Notes under the pieces: model-generated
Seen by the model: only the letters and a program-made list of their open reading frames with translations
What the model was told of the DNA's origin: nothing
Database searches by the model: none
Shown: piece after piece, positions 42,228 to 50,125 of the stretch
How positions within the stretch are numbered: position 1 is the stretch's first letter
How the letters are laid out: every line of letters starts with the position of its first letter
Program-made: the position numbers and the translations under genes
NCBI GenBank assembly: GCA_965117025.1
Contig: OZ220746.1
Location: forward strand, 2,666,001 to 2,730,000
Origin: VXPQ01 sp965117025
GTDB lineage: Bacteria > Bacteroidota > Rhodothermia > Rhodothermales > VXPQ01
Direction: 5' to 3'
Length of the DNA stretch: 64,000 bases

Positions 42228-42488
42228 CAAGGGTACTCTGATCAAGTCCGCGAAGTTCAGAGGCTGCGAGGGGTGTGCTGGCAAGGAATGACGAAGCAGT
42301 GTGGCAGGCCCCACACAATGAGGAATGACGCAGCCAGCACACCCCTCGCAGCTTCCCGAAGGGCGCTTCACGCCCGCGATGCCCTGAACCCGCAGTGTTT
42401 CTCCGCTAATTTCAACGATGCAATTATGATACCCTTTACGCACGAACGTGAAGCGCTGATCGAAGCGGTTTTGGTCAGAGTATCCTTA
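42228..42488 (-). mobile_element. Dispersed repeat family 1, copy C (composite, both termini)
   Basis: Begins AAGGGTACTCTGATCAAGTC (42228 on) and ends GCGGTTTTGGTCAGAGTATC, then CTTA. The ends form an imperfect inverted repeat of about 23 bp (AAGGrTACTCTGAyCAArwCCGC). Inside is a perfect 20-bp inverted repeat, 42263-42282 with 42333-42352, enclosing a GTGTGG/CCACAC hairpin. Between 42355 and 42455 a minus-strand frame reads KGYHNCIVEISGETLRVQGI, perhaps a gene remnant. One end abuts the acylase-like start codon; the other overlaps the TAA stop of the PolX gene. Confidence 0.65.
42263..42352. repeat. Perfect 20-bp inverted repeat (long hairpin) inside copy C
   Basis: GCTGCGAGGGGTGTGCTGGC at 42263-42282 is exactly complementary to 42333-42352. 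The 50-nt interior holds a second hairpin GTGTGG-CAGGCC-CCACAC. Copy B keeps the same two arms at 39142-39161 and 39214-39233 with 13 of 20 positions paired. Confidence 0.8.
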
Positions 42489-44186
42489 AATGGTTTCGTA
42501 GCTATGCCGGGATCGTTTCCTGTCCAGCCAGGATGAAAATTCGTCCAGGCTTTTCGCATTCAGGCACTGTTCAGGGGTAAGCCATCCCTTCCGAGCGATT
42601 GAGATGCCCGGTTTCATGTAATCCAGTTGATCAATGGCATGTGCATCGGGGTTAATGGAGATAAGAACGCCGCGATCTGTTGCATGCCGTATCCAGCGCC
42701 AGTCAAGGTCAAACCGGAATGGATTGGCGTTCAGTTCAAGAGCTACTCCGTTCGCTGCACAAGCGTCGATGATTTTTTCGTGATGGATGGGGTATCCTTT
42801 TCGTCTCAGCAACAAACGCCCGGTCGGATGCGCAAGGATCATAGTGTACGGGTTTTCGATTGCCCGGATCAATCGTTCGGTCGCTTCCTTTTCGGACATC
42901 TCGAAGCGGGTATGAATAGCTGCCACGACCAGATCGAACGCGGCCAGCACGTCATCAGGATAATCGAGCGATCCGTCCGCGAGTATGTCGCATTCCGTAC
43001 CACTGAATATCCGGAAGTCATTTCCGTAAGCCTTGTTCAGTTCGCGAATTTCTTTCTGCTGTTCGTGCACCCGCTCGATGCTGAGCCCGTTTGCAATGAC
43101 CAGGGATCGACTGTGATCACATACACCGTAGTACGAATATCCTCTGGCGTATGCTGCGTCGATCATCTGTTGCAGCGTGTGTATTCCGTCACTCCACGTA
43201 GAGTGGTTATGCAGTGTGCCCCGAATATCTTCGTACTCGATCAGGTCCGGTAGTTCATTCTGTGCCGCAGCCTCAACCTCCCCCGTATTTTCCCGGATAG
43301 TCGGATCTATGAATGGTATTCCGGCGGCTTCGAACAATGCGTGTTCGGAGGATACTTTATCCGGAAGTTCACACCGGTTCCGGACAGCGGCTACGTGCGC
43401 CGGAGATCCGGTTGCTTTCCACAATGTCGCTCCATACCGCTCCGGAGTCGTTACATGAATGTGCAGAGGGAATCCGTCGGGAAGTGCAGTCAGGAGGATA
43501 TGTTCTTCGTCTGCATCCTTTTCTGAAGTTGTCCACCAGCCGGCCAATGCGTGGCAAGCCTGTTCCGGGACGGAAGCCATGGCTACAAGGACTATACGGT
43601 CCACCGTGTCGAGACTTCGGCGGAGTCCCCCCGCCAGATGGGCTTCGCGGATTTTGTCTATACTCCGGATTGCTTCGAGACAATGCAAGGCTTCCGCCAG
43701 AGCCTGATCGTATCGCCGCCGTCCCTCATATTGTTTAAGGAGGCGGATATTTTCGAGGATCGCCGCCTGCATTTTTGGGCCAAATCCGCTCAGGTCGGCG
43801 AGGCGCCCGCTGGTGGCGGCTTGTTCAAGTTCCTCTACGGAGGCAATGCCCAGTTCCTGCCAGAGTCGTCTTACTTTTTTGGCCCCAAGCCCCTTGATAC
43901 GCAGAATGCCGGGAAGCCCGGGCGGGATGGCGCCGAGCAGTTCCTCATACAGATCGAAGGAGCCGCGTTCGAGAATCTCTCCTATTTGTGCCGCCAGGCC
44001 GGATCCGATGCCGGGCAATTCCTCAAGGGAGTCATCGGCGACGAGAGTGGTTACCTCCTTTTCCAGCCGTCCGATTGCCCGGCCCGCGCTTGCAAAAGCC
44101 CGGGCCCGGAATACGTTGCCGCCGGTAATCTCGATGAGTGCGGCGGTTTCCTTCAGAAGGCGGGCAATCTCTTTGTTAGTGGTCAT
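42486..44186 (-). CDS. polX: PolX-family protein: HhH and PHP domains, degenerate polymerase site
   Basis: 566 residues. The N-terminal 8-kDa-like domain with helix-hairpin-helix (LEELPGIGSGLAAQIGEIL, LRIKGLGAKKVRRLWQELG) is followed by a nucleotidyltransferase-like region. There the expected AGSLRR...D-x-D reads AGGLRRSLDTVDRIVLV (about 185-201), and the third acidic position is His (LHIHV). All catalytic carboxylates of the polymerase therefore seem lost. The C-terminal PHP domain (about 320-560) keeps GTLHNHSTWSDG, GVCDHSR, HTRFEM, AHPTGR and INPDAH, so 3'-5' exonuclease or phosphoesterase activity is likely. The stop lies in the end of a family-1 repeat. Confidence 0.87.
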   Translation of the reverse strand: MTTNKEIARLLKETAALIEITGGNVFRARAFASAGRAIGRLEKEVTTLVADDSLEELPGIGSGLAAQIGEILERGSFDLYEELLGAIPPGLPGILRIKGLGAKKVRRLWQELGIASVEELEQAATSGRLADLSGFGPKMQAAILENIRLLKQYEGRRRYDQALAEALHCLEAIRSIDKIREAHLAGGLRRSLDTVDRIVLVAMASVPEQACHALAGWWTTSEKDADEEHILLTALPDGFPLHIHVTTPERYGATLWKATGSPAHVAAVRNRCELPDKVSSEHALFEAAGIPFIDPTIRENTGEVEAAAQNELPDLIEYEDIRGTLHNHSTWSDGIHTLQQMIDAAYARGYSYYGVCDHSRSLVIANGLSIERVHEQQKEIRELNKAYGNDFRIFSGTECDILADGSLDYPDDVLAAFDLVVAAIHTRFEMSEKEATERLIRAIENPYTMILAHPTGRLLLRRKGYPIHHEKIIDACAANGVALELNANPFRFDLDWRWIRHATDRGVLISINPDAHAIDQLDYMKPGISIARKGWLTPEQCLNAKSLDEFSSWLDRKRSRHSYETI

Positions 44187-44225
44187 AAAACGTTCACGAA
44201 CAAATCGGTTATGGGATCCTGCGTA

Positions 44226-44278
44226 ACCGCTTCCTGTATTAACAGGCCCTGGTGTATTATGTACTGGCAGGAAGCGGT
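44226..44278. repeat. 11-bp inverted repeat in the polX / ctp intergenic region
   Basis: ACCGCTTCCTG (44226-44236) and CAGGAAGCGGT (44268-44278) are perfectly complementary with 31 nt between. The left arm contains AACAGGCCCT (44240-44249), on the minus strand AGGGCCTGTTAAT, the terminal motif of repeat family 2. It may be a remnant of such an element between divergent genes. Confidence 0.45.
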
Positions 44279-44382
44279 GCGCTGGCGTTCATGCTTGTAC
44301 GCGGGAGTCCCTGCGGAGATTAAAAAAACTGTTCACGCTTTTCCGTGCGGGAGTTTTTCCCGCCGGAACGAAGAGATCGATA

Positions 44383-46062
44383 ATGAAGCAGTATCGGAAG
44401 GTATTGACCTTCGGCTCAGTCGTTTTGGTCGTGGGCATAGTGCTTGGTTTTGAGTTGGGTTCTGTTATTTCCTGGGAGAATACGGCTGAGTCGCTCAGGA
44501 AACTTGAAGACGCGTACCTCATGATCAATGAGCGTTACGTGCAGGAGGTTTCTTCTTCGCAGTTGGCCGAGAGCGCCATCAACGGCATGCTCGACGAACT
44601 CGATCCCCATTCGATGTATATCGATGCGGAAGCGATGAAGAGGGTGCGGGAAGATTTTGAGGCCTCATTCGACGGGATCGGCATCGCGTTCGAGATTATT
44701 GCCGGGCCGAATGGTATGGACACGGTGGCGGTGCTCAATCCGTTGCCCGGCGGTCCCAGCGAGTCGGTGGGTATGCTCTCCGGAGACCGGATCATCGCCG
44801 TGGACGATTCGTCAGCCATCGGCTTTTCCTCGGGAGATGTCGAGCGTACCCTGAAGGGGCCGCGAGGCACCAGGGTAAAGGTCACGGTACGGCGTCCCGG
44901 CTACGAAGAACCGCTTGATTTTGTTATAACGCGCGACAAGATCCCTTTCTGGACCATGGACGCGCACTACATGCTGGATGACAAGACAGGATACATTCGC
45001 CTGAACCGGTTTGCACGGACAACCTATTCCGAGTTTCTGGAGGGTATGGACATGCTGCGCCAGCAAGGTATGCAGCGTCTTGTGCTCGATTTGCGCGACA
45101 ATGCCGGCGGATTCATGGAAATGGCAGTGAAGATCGCCGACGAGTTCCTGACGGACGGACAAATGATTGTCGAGGCTCGTAGCCGCCATGATGAGTACAA
45201 CCAGCAGAACTATGCTCGTACCGGAGATGGTTTCGAGCAGGGGCCTCTCATGGTTCTGGTCAACGAAAACTCCGCCTCGGCCAGCGAAATTGTGGCTGGT
45301 GCGGTCCAGGATCATGACCGGGCGCTTGTTGTCGGGCGACGCACGTTCGGCAAGGGCCTTGTTCAGAAGCAGTTTCCACTGCCTGACGGTAGCGCACTGC
45401 GCATTACGATCTCGCGCTTTTACACTCCCTCGGGGCGCCTTATCCAGACCCCGTACACCACTGGACAAACCGACGACTATTACGCATCGAAACTGAATCG
45501 CTACCGGCTCGAAAAAACGCTGACTATGTCGGAGATTCAGGATACGATGCCCGATTCTCTCAAGTATACGACGGCTGGAGGGCGAACCGTTTTCGGAGGT
45601 GGAGGGATTCTGCCGGACGTGATCGTATATCCGGATTCTCTGTCGACTTTTGCCCGGACGGTCGTCGGACAGTTGCAGGATAACGCCTTTGCCCGGGCAT
45701 GGCTGGACCGGAACGGCGTTGCCTTTCAGGAAGAGTGGGGGGCGCGTCGAAATGATTTTGCAAAGGATTTCACCTTCGCCCCGGACGAATTCGACGCTTT
45801 TCTGGCTTTTCTTGATACGCATGGCATACATGTTGCGTCGGACGGCAGCCCGGAGCTTGCCCGCACTGACGGAGAAGGACGGTGGTTCAGCCGATCCGAG
45901 GCAGAGCGTGATCGGGAAGTACTGATGACTCGTATCAAGGCGCGCATTGGACAACGCACGTACGATCGGGGCATGTGGTACGAAACGATAAGCGATGCCG
46001 ATCATGTATTGCAGGAAGCAATGCAATGGTGGGATCGGGCCGAGGGGACGTCCTTGCGGTAG
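44383..46062 (+). CDS. S41-family C-terminal processing peptidase
   Basis: 559 residues. A single N-terminal membrane segment (VLTFGSVVLVVGIVLGFELGSVI) is followed by the CTP dimer region with GMLDELDPHSMYID. A PDZ domain lies at about 80-170 (DGIGIAFEIIAGPNGMDTVAVLNPLPGGPSE, GDRIIAVDDSSAIG). The peptidase core has LRDNAGGFMEMAVKIADEFL, NENSASASEIVAGAVQDHDRA (catalytic serine) and GRRTFGKGLVQKQFPL (catalytic lysine). It is a periplasmic protease that trims or degrades envelope proteins. It is transcribed away from polX, and the downstream ExbB group has its own promoter at 46134. Confidence 0.93.
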   Translation: MKQYRKVLTFGSVVLVVGIVLGFELGSVISWENTAESLRKLEDAYLMINERYVQEVSSSQLAESAINGMLDELDPHSMYIDAEAMKRVREDFEASFDGIGIAFEIIAGPNGMDTVAVLNPLPGGPSESVGMLSGDRIIAVDDSSAIGFSSGDVERTLKGPRGTRVKVTVRRPGYEEPLDFVITRDKIPFWTMDAHYMLDDKTGYIRLNRFARTTYSEFLEGMDMLRQQGMQRLVLDLRDNAGGFMEMAVKIADEFLTDGQMIVEARSRHDEYNQQNYARTGDGFEQGPLMVLVNENSASASEIVAGAVQDHDRALVVGRRTFGKGLVQKQFPLPDGSALRITISRFYTPSGRLIQTPYTTGQTDDYYASKLNRYRLEKTLTMSEIQDTMPDSLKYTTAGGRTVFGGGGILPDVIVYPDSLSTFARTVVGQLQDNAFARAWLDRNGVAFQEEWGARRNDFAKDFTFAPDEFDAFLAFLDTHGIHVASDGSPELARTDGEGRWFSRSEAERDREVLMTRIKARIGQRTYDRGMWYETISDADHVLQEAMQWWDRAEGTSLR

Positions 46063-46133
46063 CATGGATTTCTTACTGTATGGGCTTCCATGCAAAAAAA
46101 ATCGCAGGAATGAACGTGTTTGGCGTTCCCTCG

Positions 46134-46162
46134 TTGACACTTCGCTTTTCAATAGGTATACT
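46134..46162 (+). promoter_or_regulatory. Strong sigma-70-like promoter of the ExbB/ExbD group
   Basis: A perfect TTGACA (46134-46139), a 17-bp spacer and TATACT (46157-46162, 5/6). Transcription would start about 165 nt before the ATG at 46336, so the mRNA has a fairly long leader. Confidence 0.6.
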
Positions 46163-46335
46163 TGCTTGGTACGGCGATTCGGGCGTCGGCATGTTTCGGC
46201 ATAGCGATGTCCGGCAAGTGTTCCTTAAACATTGCACAGACGCCGGATATCGGGGGTGTTGCACATAGTGCGCCGCCTTCCATACATTCATTTACTTTGT
46301 AACCGAAACACCGTGTTTTCCGGAGGAACCAATCC

Positions 46336-47067
46336 ATGACTCTTCCCAACTTGATGGTATTGCTTTTGCAGGACGCGGCCTCAGATGGGGGCGTTATTAA
46401 CGTTCTTGTAGAGCGCTTTAATGAGGGCGGCCAGTGGATGTGGCCCGTTTTGATCTGTTTAATCATCGGGCTTGCTATTGCGTTTGAGCGCATTATCACG
46501 CTCAATCGGGCCGACATCAATACCCGCAAATTCATCATTGGCATCAAGCATTCGCTCGATGACGGTGGTGTTTCTGCAGCCGAGGAAATGTGCGCAAAGA
46601 CGCGTGGTCCTGTCGCTGCCGTGTTCCAGGCAGGTCTTTTGCGCCACGAAGAGGGCATTGATGCGGTTGAAAAAGCGGTTGTGTCCTATGGTTCAATTGA
46701 GATGAGTTTTCTGGAGCGTGGACTGGTCTGGCTTTCGCTTTTCATCAGTCTTGCCCCGATGCTCGGGTTCCTTGGAACGGTTGTCGGTATGATCGAGGCG
46801 TTTGACGCCATTGAGTCGGCGGGCGACATTTCACCGAGTCTTGTAGCGGGTGGTATCAAGGTGGCGCTTCTCACCACGGCGTTTGGTCTTATCGTAGCCA
46901 TCATCCTGCAATTCTTCTATAACTACGCCGTGTCGAAGATCGACCGGATCGTTGTGGAAATGGAAGATGCTTCCATCGAACTTATCGATTCGCTGGTGCT
47001 GTTGCAGGCGGGCCGCCCTGTTGCGCCGCAGGTTGCCGATGCCGGTGATCCCGACGAATCCATCTAA
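46336..47067 (+). CDS. MotA/TolQ/ExbB proton channel family protein
   Basis: 243 residues with three membrane segments (WMWPVLICLIIGLAIAFERII, GLVWLSLFISLAPMLGFLGTVVGMIEAF, ISPSLVAGGIKVALLTTAFGLIVAIILQFFYNY). The second and third contain the proton-channel Thr/Pro pattern GFLGTVVGMI and ALLTTAFGL of ExbB/TolQ. A GGAGGAA ribosome-binding site precedes the ATG. It powers TonB- or Tol-type envelope machines using the proton motive force with ExbD/TolR partners encoded just downstream. No TonB, TolB or Pal gene is seen, so TonB-type versus Tol-type use cannot be decided. Confidence 0.92.
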   Translation: MTLPNLMVLLLQDAASDGGVINVLVERFNEGGQWMWPVLICLIIGLAIAFERIITLNRADINTRKFIIGIKHSLDDGGVSAAEEMCAKTRGPVAAVFQAGLLRHEEGIDAVEKAVVSYGSIEMSFLERGLVWLSLFISLAPMLGFLGTVVGMIEAFDAIESAGDISPSLVAGGIKVALLTTAFGLIVAIILQFFYNYAVSKIDRIVVEMEDASIELIDSLVLLQAGRPVAPQVADAGDPDESI

Positions 47068-47086
47068 CCGCAAACGTTTTTAGACC

Positions 47087-47359
47087 ATGAACAACTTAGT
47101 TCCCATCGCCATTTGGGCCGCTGCGGTTATTCTTGGGCTCGGTTTGCTCGGGATGTTGCTGTTCGGTATCCAGAGCATCATTAACGGGAAGATCAACCTC
47201 GTTACGGGCGCCATCATACTCGTTCCGGTGATTCTTCTGCTTATTCTTGGCCTTATCGTCGGAGACTGGGCTGTTGCGGGTATCTGGACGCTGGTTATCA
47301 TGTTCGTACTGGCCGTCCTGAGCCTGCTGGTATCCGGAATCAGAGGATTGTTCAACTGA
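47087..47359 (+). CDS. Small three-segment membrane protein between ExbB and ExbD genes
   Basis: 90 residues, nearly all hydrophobic. Segments are about 7-29 (AIWAAAVILGLGLLGMLLFGI), 38-58 (LVTGAIILVPVILLLILGLIV) and 63-86 (VAGIWTLVIMFVLAVLSLLVSG). I recognise no family. It is 19 bp after the ExbB gene and 80 bp before the first ExbD gene on the same strand, so it is probably made together with the channel. It could be an accessory subunit. Confidence 0.7.
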   Translation: MNNLVPIAIWAAAVILGLGLLGMLLFGIQSIINGKINLVTGAIILVPVILLLILGLIVGDWAVAGIWTLVIMFVLAVLSLLVSGIRGLFN

Positions 47360-47439
47360 CAGGGCTTGTTGCGTTGCTGCCGTTATCCGAGGCTGCTTTC
47401 TGAATCCAAGTATCCATAACCACAAGTACGCAAGGCGTC

Positions 47440-48003
47440 ATGGCTGGATTACTCAAAAAGAAAAAGGAGAGAGAAGGGGGGGAAATACCCACCGCATCCA
47501 TGGCGGATATCGCCTTCCTGTTACTCATCTTCTTCCTTGTTACGACAACCATCAATGTGGACACGGGCATCGGTATGACCTTGCCCCCAAAACTGGATGA
47601 GGACCAGGAGCCGCCCCCGGTCAGAGAGCGCAACATGCTCAAGATTCTCGTTAATGCAGAGGGGCGCGTGTTGATTGAGGACAGACCGTCGATTGTTCCA
47701 AGGGTCAGGGAGGAAGTCAAGAAGCATACGCTGAATGAGGGGGAGGATCCCAACTACGCCGAATCGATGGCGAAGGCCGTTGTTTCTTTGAAAACGGATC
47801 GTCAGACGCCGTACGATACCTATATCGCCGTGATTGACGAGATATGGATGGCCTATTTCGAAATGTGGGATGCCGAAGCTCGTGCCATGGGTTATCCCGA
47901 TTACGCCACCTACCGGGATTATATCGATGAGAACGAGGAGGAAAACCTGATTCGCAAGAAGATCAAGGCACAGATCTCTATTGCAGAGCCGGATGCAGGA
48001 TAA
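47440..48003 (+). CDS. ExbD/TolR family biopolymer transport protein (1)
   Basis: 187 residues. A short basic cytoplasmic start (MAGLLKKKKEREGGE) is followed by the single membrane segment MADIAFLLLIFFLVTT, whose aspartate (about D22) is the protonatable residue of the family. A periplasmic domain with MLKILVNAEGRVLIEDRPS follows. The C-terminal ~70 residues (TYRDYIDENEEENLIRKKIK) extend beyond typical ExbD length of about 140. Partner of the ExbB-type protein at 46336 and of the second ExbD at 48057. Paired, unequal ExbD copies are common in Bacteroidota. Confidence 0.9.
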   Translation: MAGLLKKKKEREGGEIPTASMADIAFLLLIFFLVTTTINVDTGIGMTLPPKLDEDQEPPPVRERNMLKILVNAEGRVLIEDRPSIVPRVREEVKKHTLNEGEDPNYAESMAKAVVSLKTDRQTPYDTYIAVIDEIWMAYFEMWDAEARAMGYPDYATYRDYIDENEEENLIRKKIKAQISIAEPDAG

Positions 48004-48056
48004 GCCGGAATCGACCTGTTCCTGATACGACAAGCAATCAAGCGATCAAAGGGATT

Positions 48057-48509
48057 ATGTCCACACACTTTCAGAAAAAAAGCGCGAAGTCGAATCCGAC
48101 GATTCCGATGGCGTCCATGCCGGACATCATCTTCATGCTCATCATTTTTTTCATGGTGACGACCGTACTGCGAGAGACGGAGATACAGGTGCGCACCACA
48201 TTGCCGCGTGCCGAGGCGCTTACCAAGATTGATCAGAAGCGCCTTGTTTCGTATCTGTATATCGGTCCTCTCAAGTTGGCCAACAACCAGTTGGGAGACA
48301 CCTCCATTCAGGTTGACGATGCGCTTATCGAGGAGTTGCCTTCGGTTCGCAATGTCATGTACCGAAAGTTGCTTGAGCAACCGAAACTCATCGTATCCCT
48401 TCGCGTGGATCAATCGTCGGAAATGGGGATTGTAATAGATGTGCAGCAGGAATTGCGAGAGGCCGGTACATTACGTATCAATTACTCCAGCAAGCCCGAA
48501 GTGCTATAG
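48057..48509 (+). CDS. ExbD/TolR family biopolymer transport protein (2)
   Basis: 150 residues. Membrane segment SMPDIIFMLIIFFMVTTVLR with the conserved Asp, then a periplasmic TolR-like domain (YLYIGPLKLANNQLGDTSIQVDD, LIVSLRVDQSSEMGIVIDVQQELREAG). It lies 53 bp after the first ExbD and closes the group. A bidirectional terminator follows at 48558-48589. Confidence 0.9.
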   Translation: MSTHFQKKSAKSNPTIPMASMPDIIFMLIIFFMVTTVLRETEIQVRTTLPRAEALTKIDQKRLVSYLYIGPLKLANNQLGDTSIQVDDALIEELPSVRNVMYRKLLEQPKLIVSLRVDQSSEMGIVIDVQQELREAGTLRINYSSKPEVL

Positions 48510-48557
48510 GCTGTACTGTACATGCCTGCCGTATGCATGGAAGTTCCTGAATATGCT

Positions 48558-48589
48558 GAAAAGCCTCGCCGGACCCGGCGAGGCTTTTC
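48558..48589 (+). terminator. Intrinsic terminator after the ExbB/ExbD group
   Basis: Perfect 14-bp stem (GAAAAGCCTCGCCG with CGGCGAGGCTTTTC) and a GACC loop, preceded by A and followed by T runs inside the stem, 48 bp after the second ExbD stop. It separates the group from the DUF4293 gene. Confidence 0.8.
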
Positions 48590-48658
48590 CTGTTAATTTA
48601 GGATATTCTGCTCAAAACCACTTCGCTCAGCACGTCACGTTTGCAAGTACAGGACATC

Positions 48659-49081
48659 ATGATTCAGCGCAAACAGTCGGTGTATTTGCTTCTGGGTTCA
48701 CTGGCCCTCGGTGCGGTTCTTTTCTTCGGGGCCGGCGCCGTCTTCGGGGTGTTTCCCGGATACGTTCATGTGGTGTTCGGGGTGGCCGGGCTGGCCGGTT
48801 TGTTCGGCATAATTTCCATTTTTATGTACAGAGATCGGAGGCGTCAGCATACATTGGCGCTCCTGGCGCAGATCTCCACGCTGATATTGATGGCCCTGTT
48901 TGCAGTGGCTATGTATATCAGTGGCACTCCTGGAGTAACTGTCTCATCTTCAGATACGGATACTGCCGGCAGAATGCTCACGATGGCATTTCTTGTTTGC
49001 GCCTATGCGTTCTTCTGGCTGGCTCGGCGGGCTATCCGGTCAGATATCGAGTTGGTGCGTTCAGCGAATCGTATCCGCTGA
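48659..49081 (+). CDS. DUF4293 family membrane protein
   Basis: 140 residues from the ATG at 48659 (the frame opens 6 codons earlier). It starts MIQRKQSVYLLLGSLALGAVLFF and has four membrane segments ending near LTMAFLVCAYAFFWLARRAI, then a short charged tail RSDIELVRSANRIR. This length, MIQR start and topology match DUF4293, a family found almost only in Bacteroidota-type bacteria; its function is unknown. A DMT permease gene follows after 27 bp on the same strand. Confidence 0.82.
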   Translation: MIQRKQSVYLLLGSLALGAVLFFGAGAVFGVFPGYVHVVFGVAGLAGLFGIISIFMYRDRRRQHTLALLAQISTLILMALFAVAMYISGTPGVTVSSSDTDTAGRMLTMAFLVCAYAFFWLARRAIRSDIELVRSANRIR

Positions 49082-49108
49082 CTTCGGGCAGGGATCAGGA
49101 ACGACGCG

Positions 49109-50038
49109 ATGCATAAGGAACACAGGCCGGCTTTGGTGTATTGGGTGCTTGCTGCCGGCATGATGAGCTTCTCGTTCAGTCCTATCCTCATTCGATTTGC
49201 AGGCAGTGAAATCGGAGGGGAAGCCCATGGTCTGACGGTTGCTGTCTGGCGCACGGCGATGGCGACCGTAGCGCTGGCGCCGTTTGCGTGGGTGCGTGCA
49301 CGGGCTGAGATAAAAGCGTTTACACGCCGCGAATGGTATCTGATTCTATCGGCCGGCGTGCTGCTTGGGATGCATTTTGTGCTATGGATCGAGTCACTCT
49401 ATCACACGACGGTGGCAGCGGCGTCGGTTCTTGTCACTACCAGTCCGGTTTTTCTGGCGGTGCTCGGCTACATATTTCTGAAAGAGCGGCTTTCCAAACC
49501 GATCAATGGGGCCATTCTGCTGGCCGTGGCAGGAGCAGCGACAATCGGTGTGGGGGACATGCTTGAAGGGGGCGGCGCCGGAACGCTTTTCGGCAATGGG
49601 CTGGCCCTGCTCGGCTCGTTTTTTTTCAGTGTGTACCTTCTTGTGGGTCGGGTCGTACGCCAGAAGCGTTCCTGGTTGGCTTACGTGTTTCCATTGTATA
49701 CCGTTGCCGCCGCTACAACACTGGTTATTGCTCTTCTGCTTAATGTCCCCTTGTGGGGTTTTCCTCCGCTATTTTATTTGTTGTGTGCAGGCCTGGCGCT
49801 GGGGCCGCAAGTGCTGGGACATGGGTCCTTTAATTACGCCGTACGCTATTTTTCGGCAGCCCTGATCGGACTACTGGGGCTCATTGAGCCGGTGGGTGCT
49901 TCTCTGCTTGCGTATGTGATATTCGATGAATTACCGGGTACCATTGCCATAGCCGGGATGCTGGTGGTATTAGTTGCCATCACCTTCGTAGTACTATACC
50001 ACAGGCGTACTCAGCCCGTCATTCCGATAACAGACTAG
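49109..50038 (+). CDS. DMT-family (EamA) permease
   Basis: 309 residues with ten membrane segments in two EamA repeats (about 10-145 and 160-300). Motifs are MMSFSFSPILIRFAGSE, VWRTAMATVALAPFAWVRA, TVAAASVLVTTSPVFLAVLGYIFLKERLSKPI and SAALIGLLGLIEPVGASLLAYVIFDELPG. Family members export amino acids or other metabolites; no substrate can be read. An AGGA ribosome-binding site lies before the ATG. The TAG stop shares its bases with a 20-bp palindrome of repeat family 2. Confidence 0.88.
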   Translation: MHKEHRPALVYWVLAAGMMSFSFSPILIRFAGSEIGGEAHGLTVAVWRTAMATVALAPFAWVRARAEIKAFTRREWYLILSAGVLLGMHFVLWIESLYHTTVAAASVLVTTSPVFLAVLGYIFLKERLSKPINGAILLAVAGAATIGVGDMLEGGGAGTLFGNGLALLGSFFFSVYLLVGRVVRQKRSWLAYVFPLYTVAAATTLVIALLLNVPLWGFPPLFYLLCAGLALGPQVLGHGSFNYAVRYFSAALIGLLGLIEPVGASLLAYVIFDELPGTIAIAGMLVVLVAITFVVLYHRRTQPVIPITD

Positions 50039-50056
50039 GGCCTGTTAACAGGCCCT
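50037..50056. repeat. Perfect 20-bp palindrome, minimal family-2 element (copy F)
   Basis: AGGGCCTGTTAACAGGCCCT is fully self-complementary and consists of two family-2 termini joined head to head. Its first base is the second base of the TAG stop of the permease gene, the same placement as in copy B at 39063. Confidence 0.7.
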
Positions 50057-50125
50057 GACAGAGAAAAGGGGGGAGATGTGTGACGGAGAATGGGCAATCT
50101 ATCTGTGTCGGACTCCGTGCAAAGG

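Noticed and set aside
42226..42342. N-terminal extension of the acylase-like protein into the repeat element
   Set aside because: The extra residues are encoded by a non-coding dispersed repeat; a membrane-segment start MRKLIAIPATVAL at 42225 is convincing.
5890..50124. Shared GACTCCGTGCAA-GGC string at 5895 and 50112
   Set aside because: Only about 15 bp match with no flanking similarity; could be chance.
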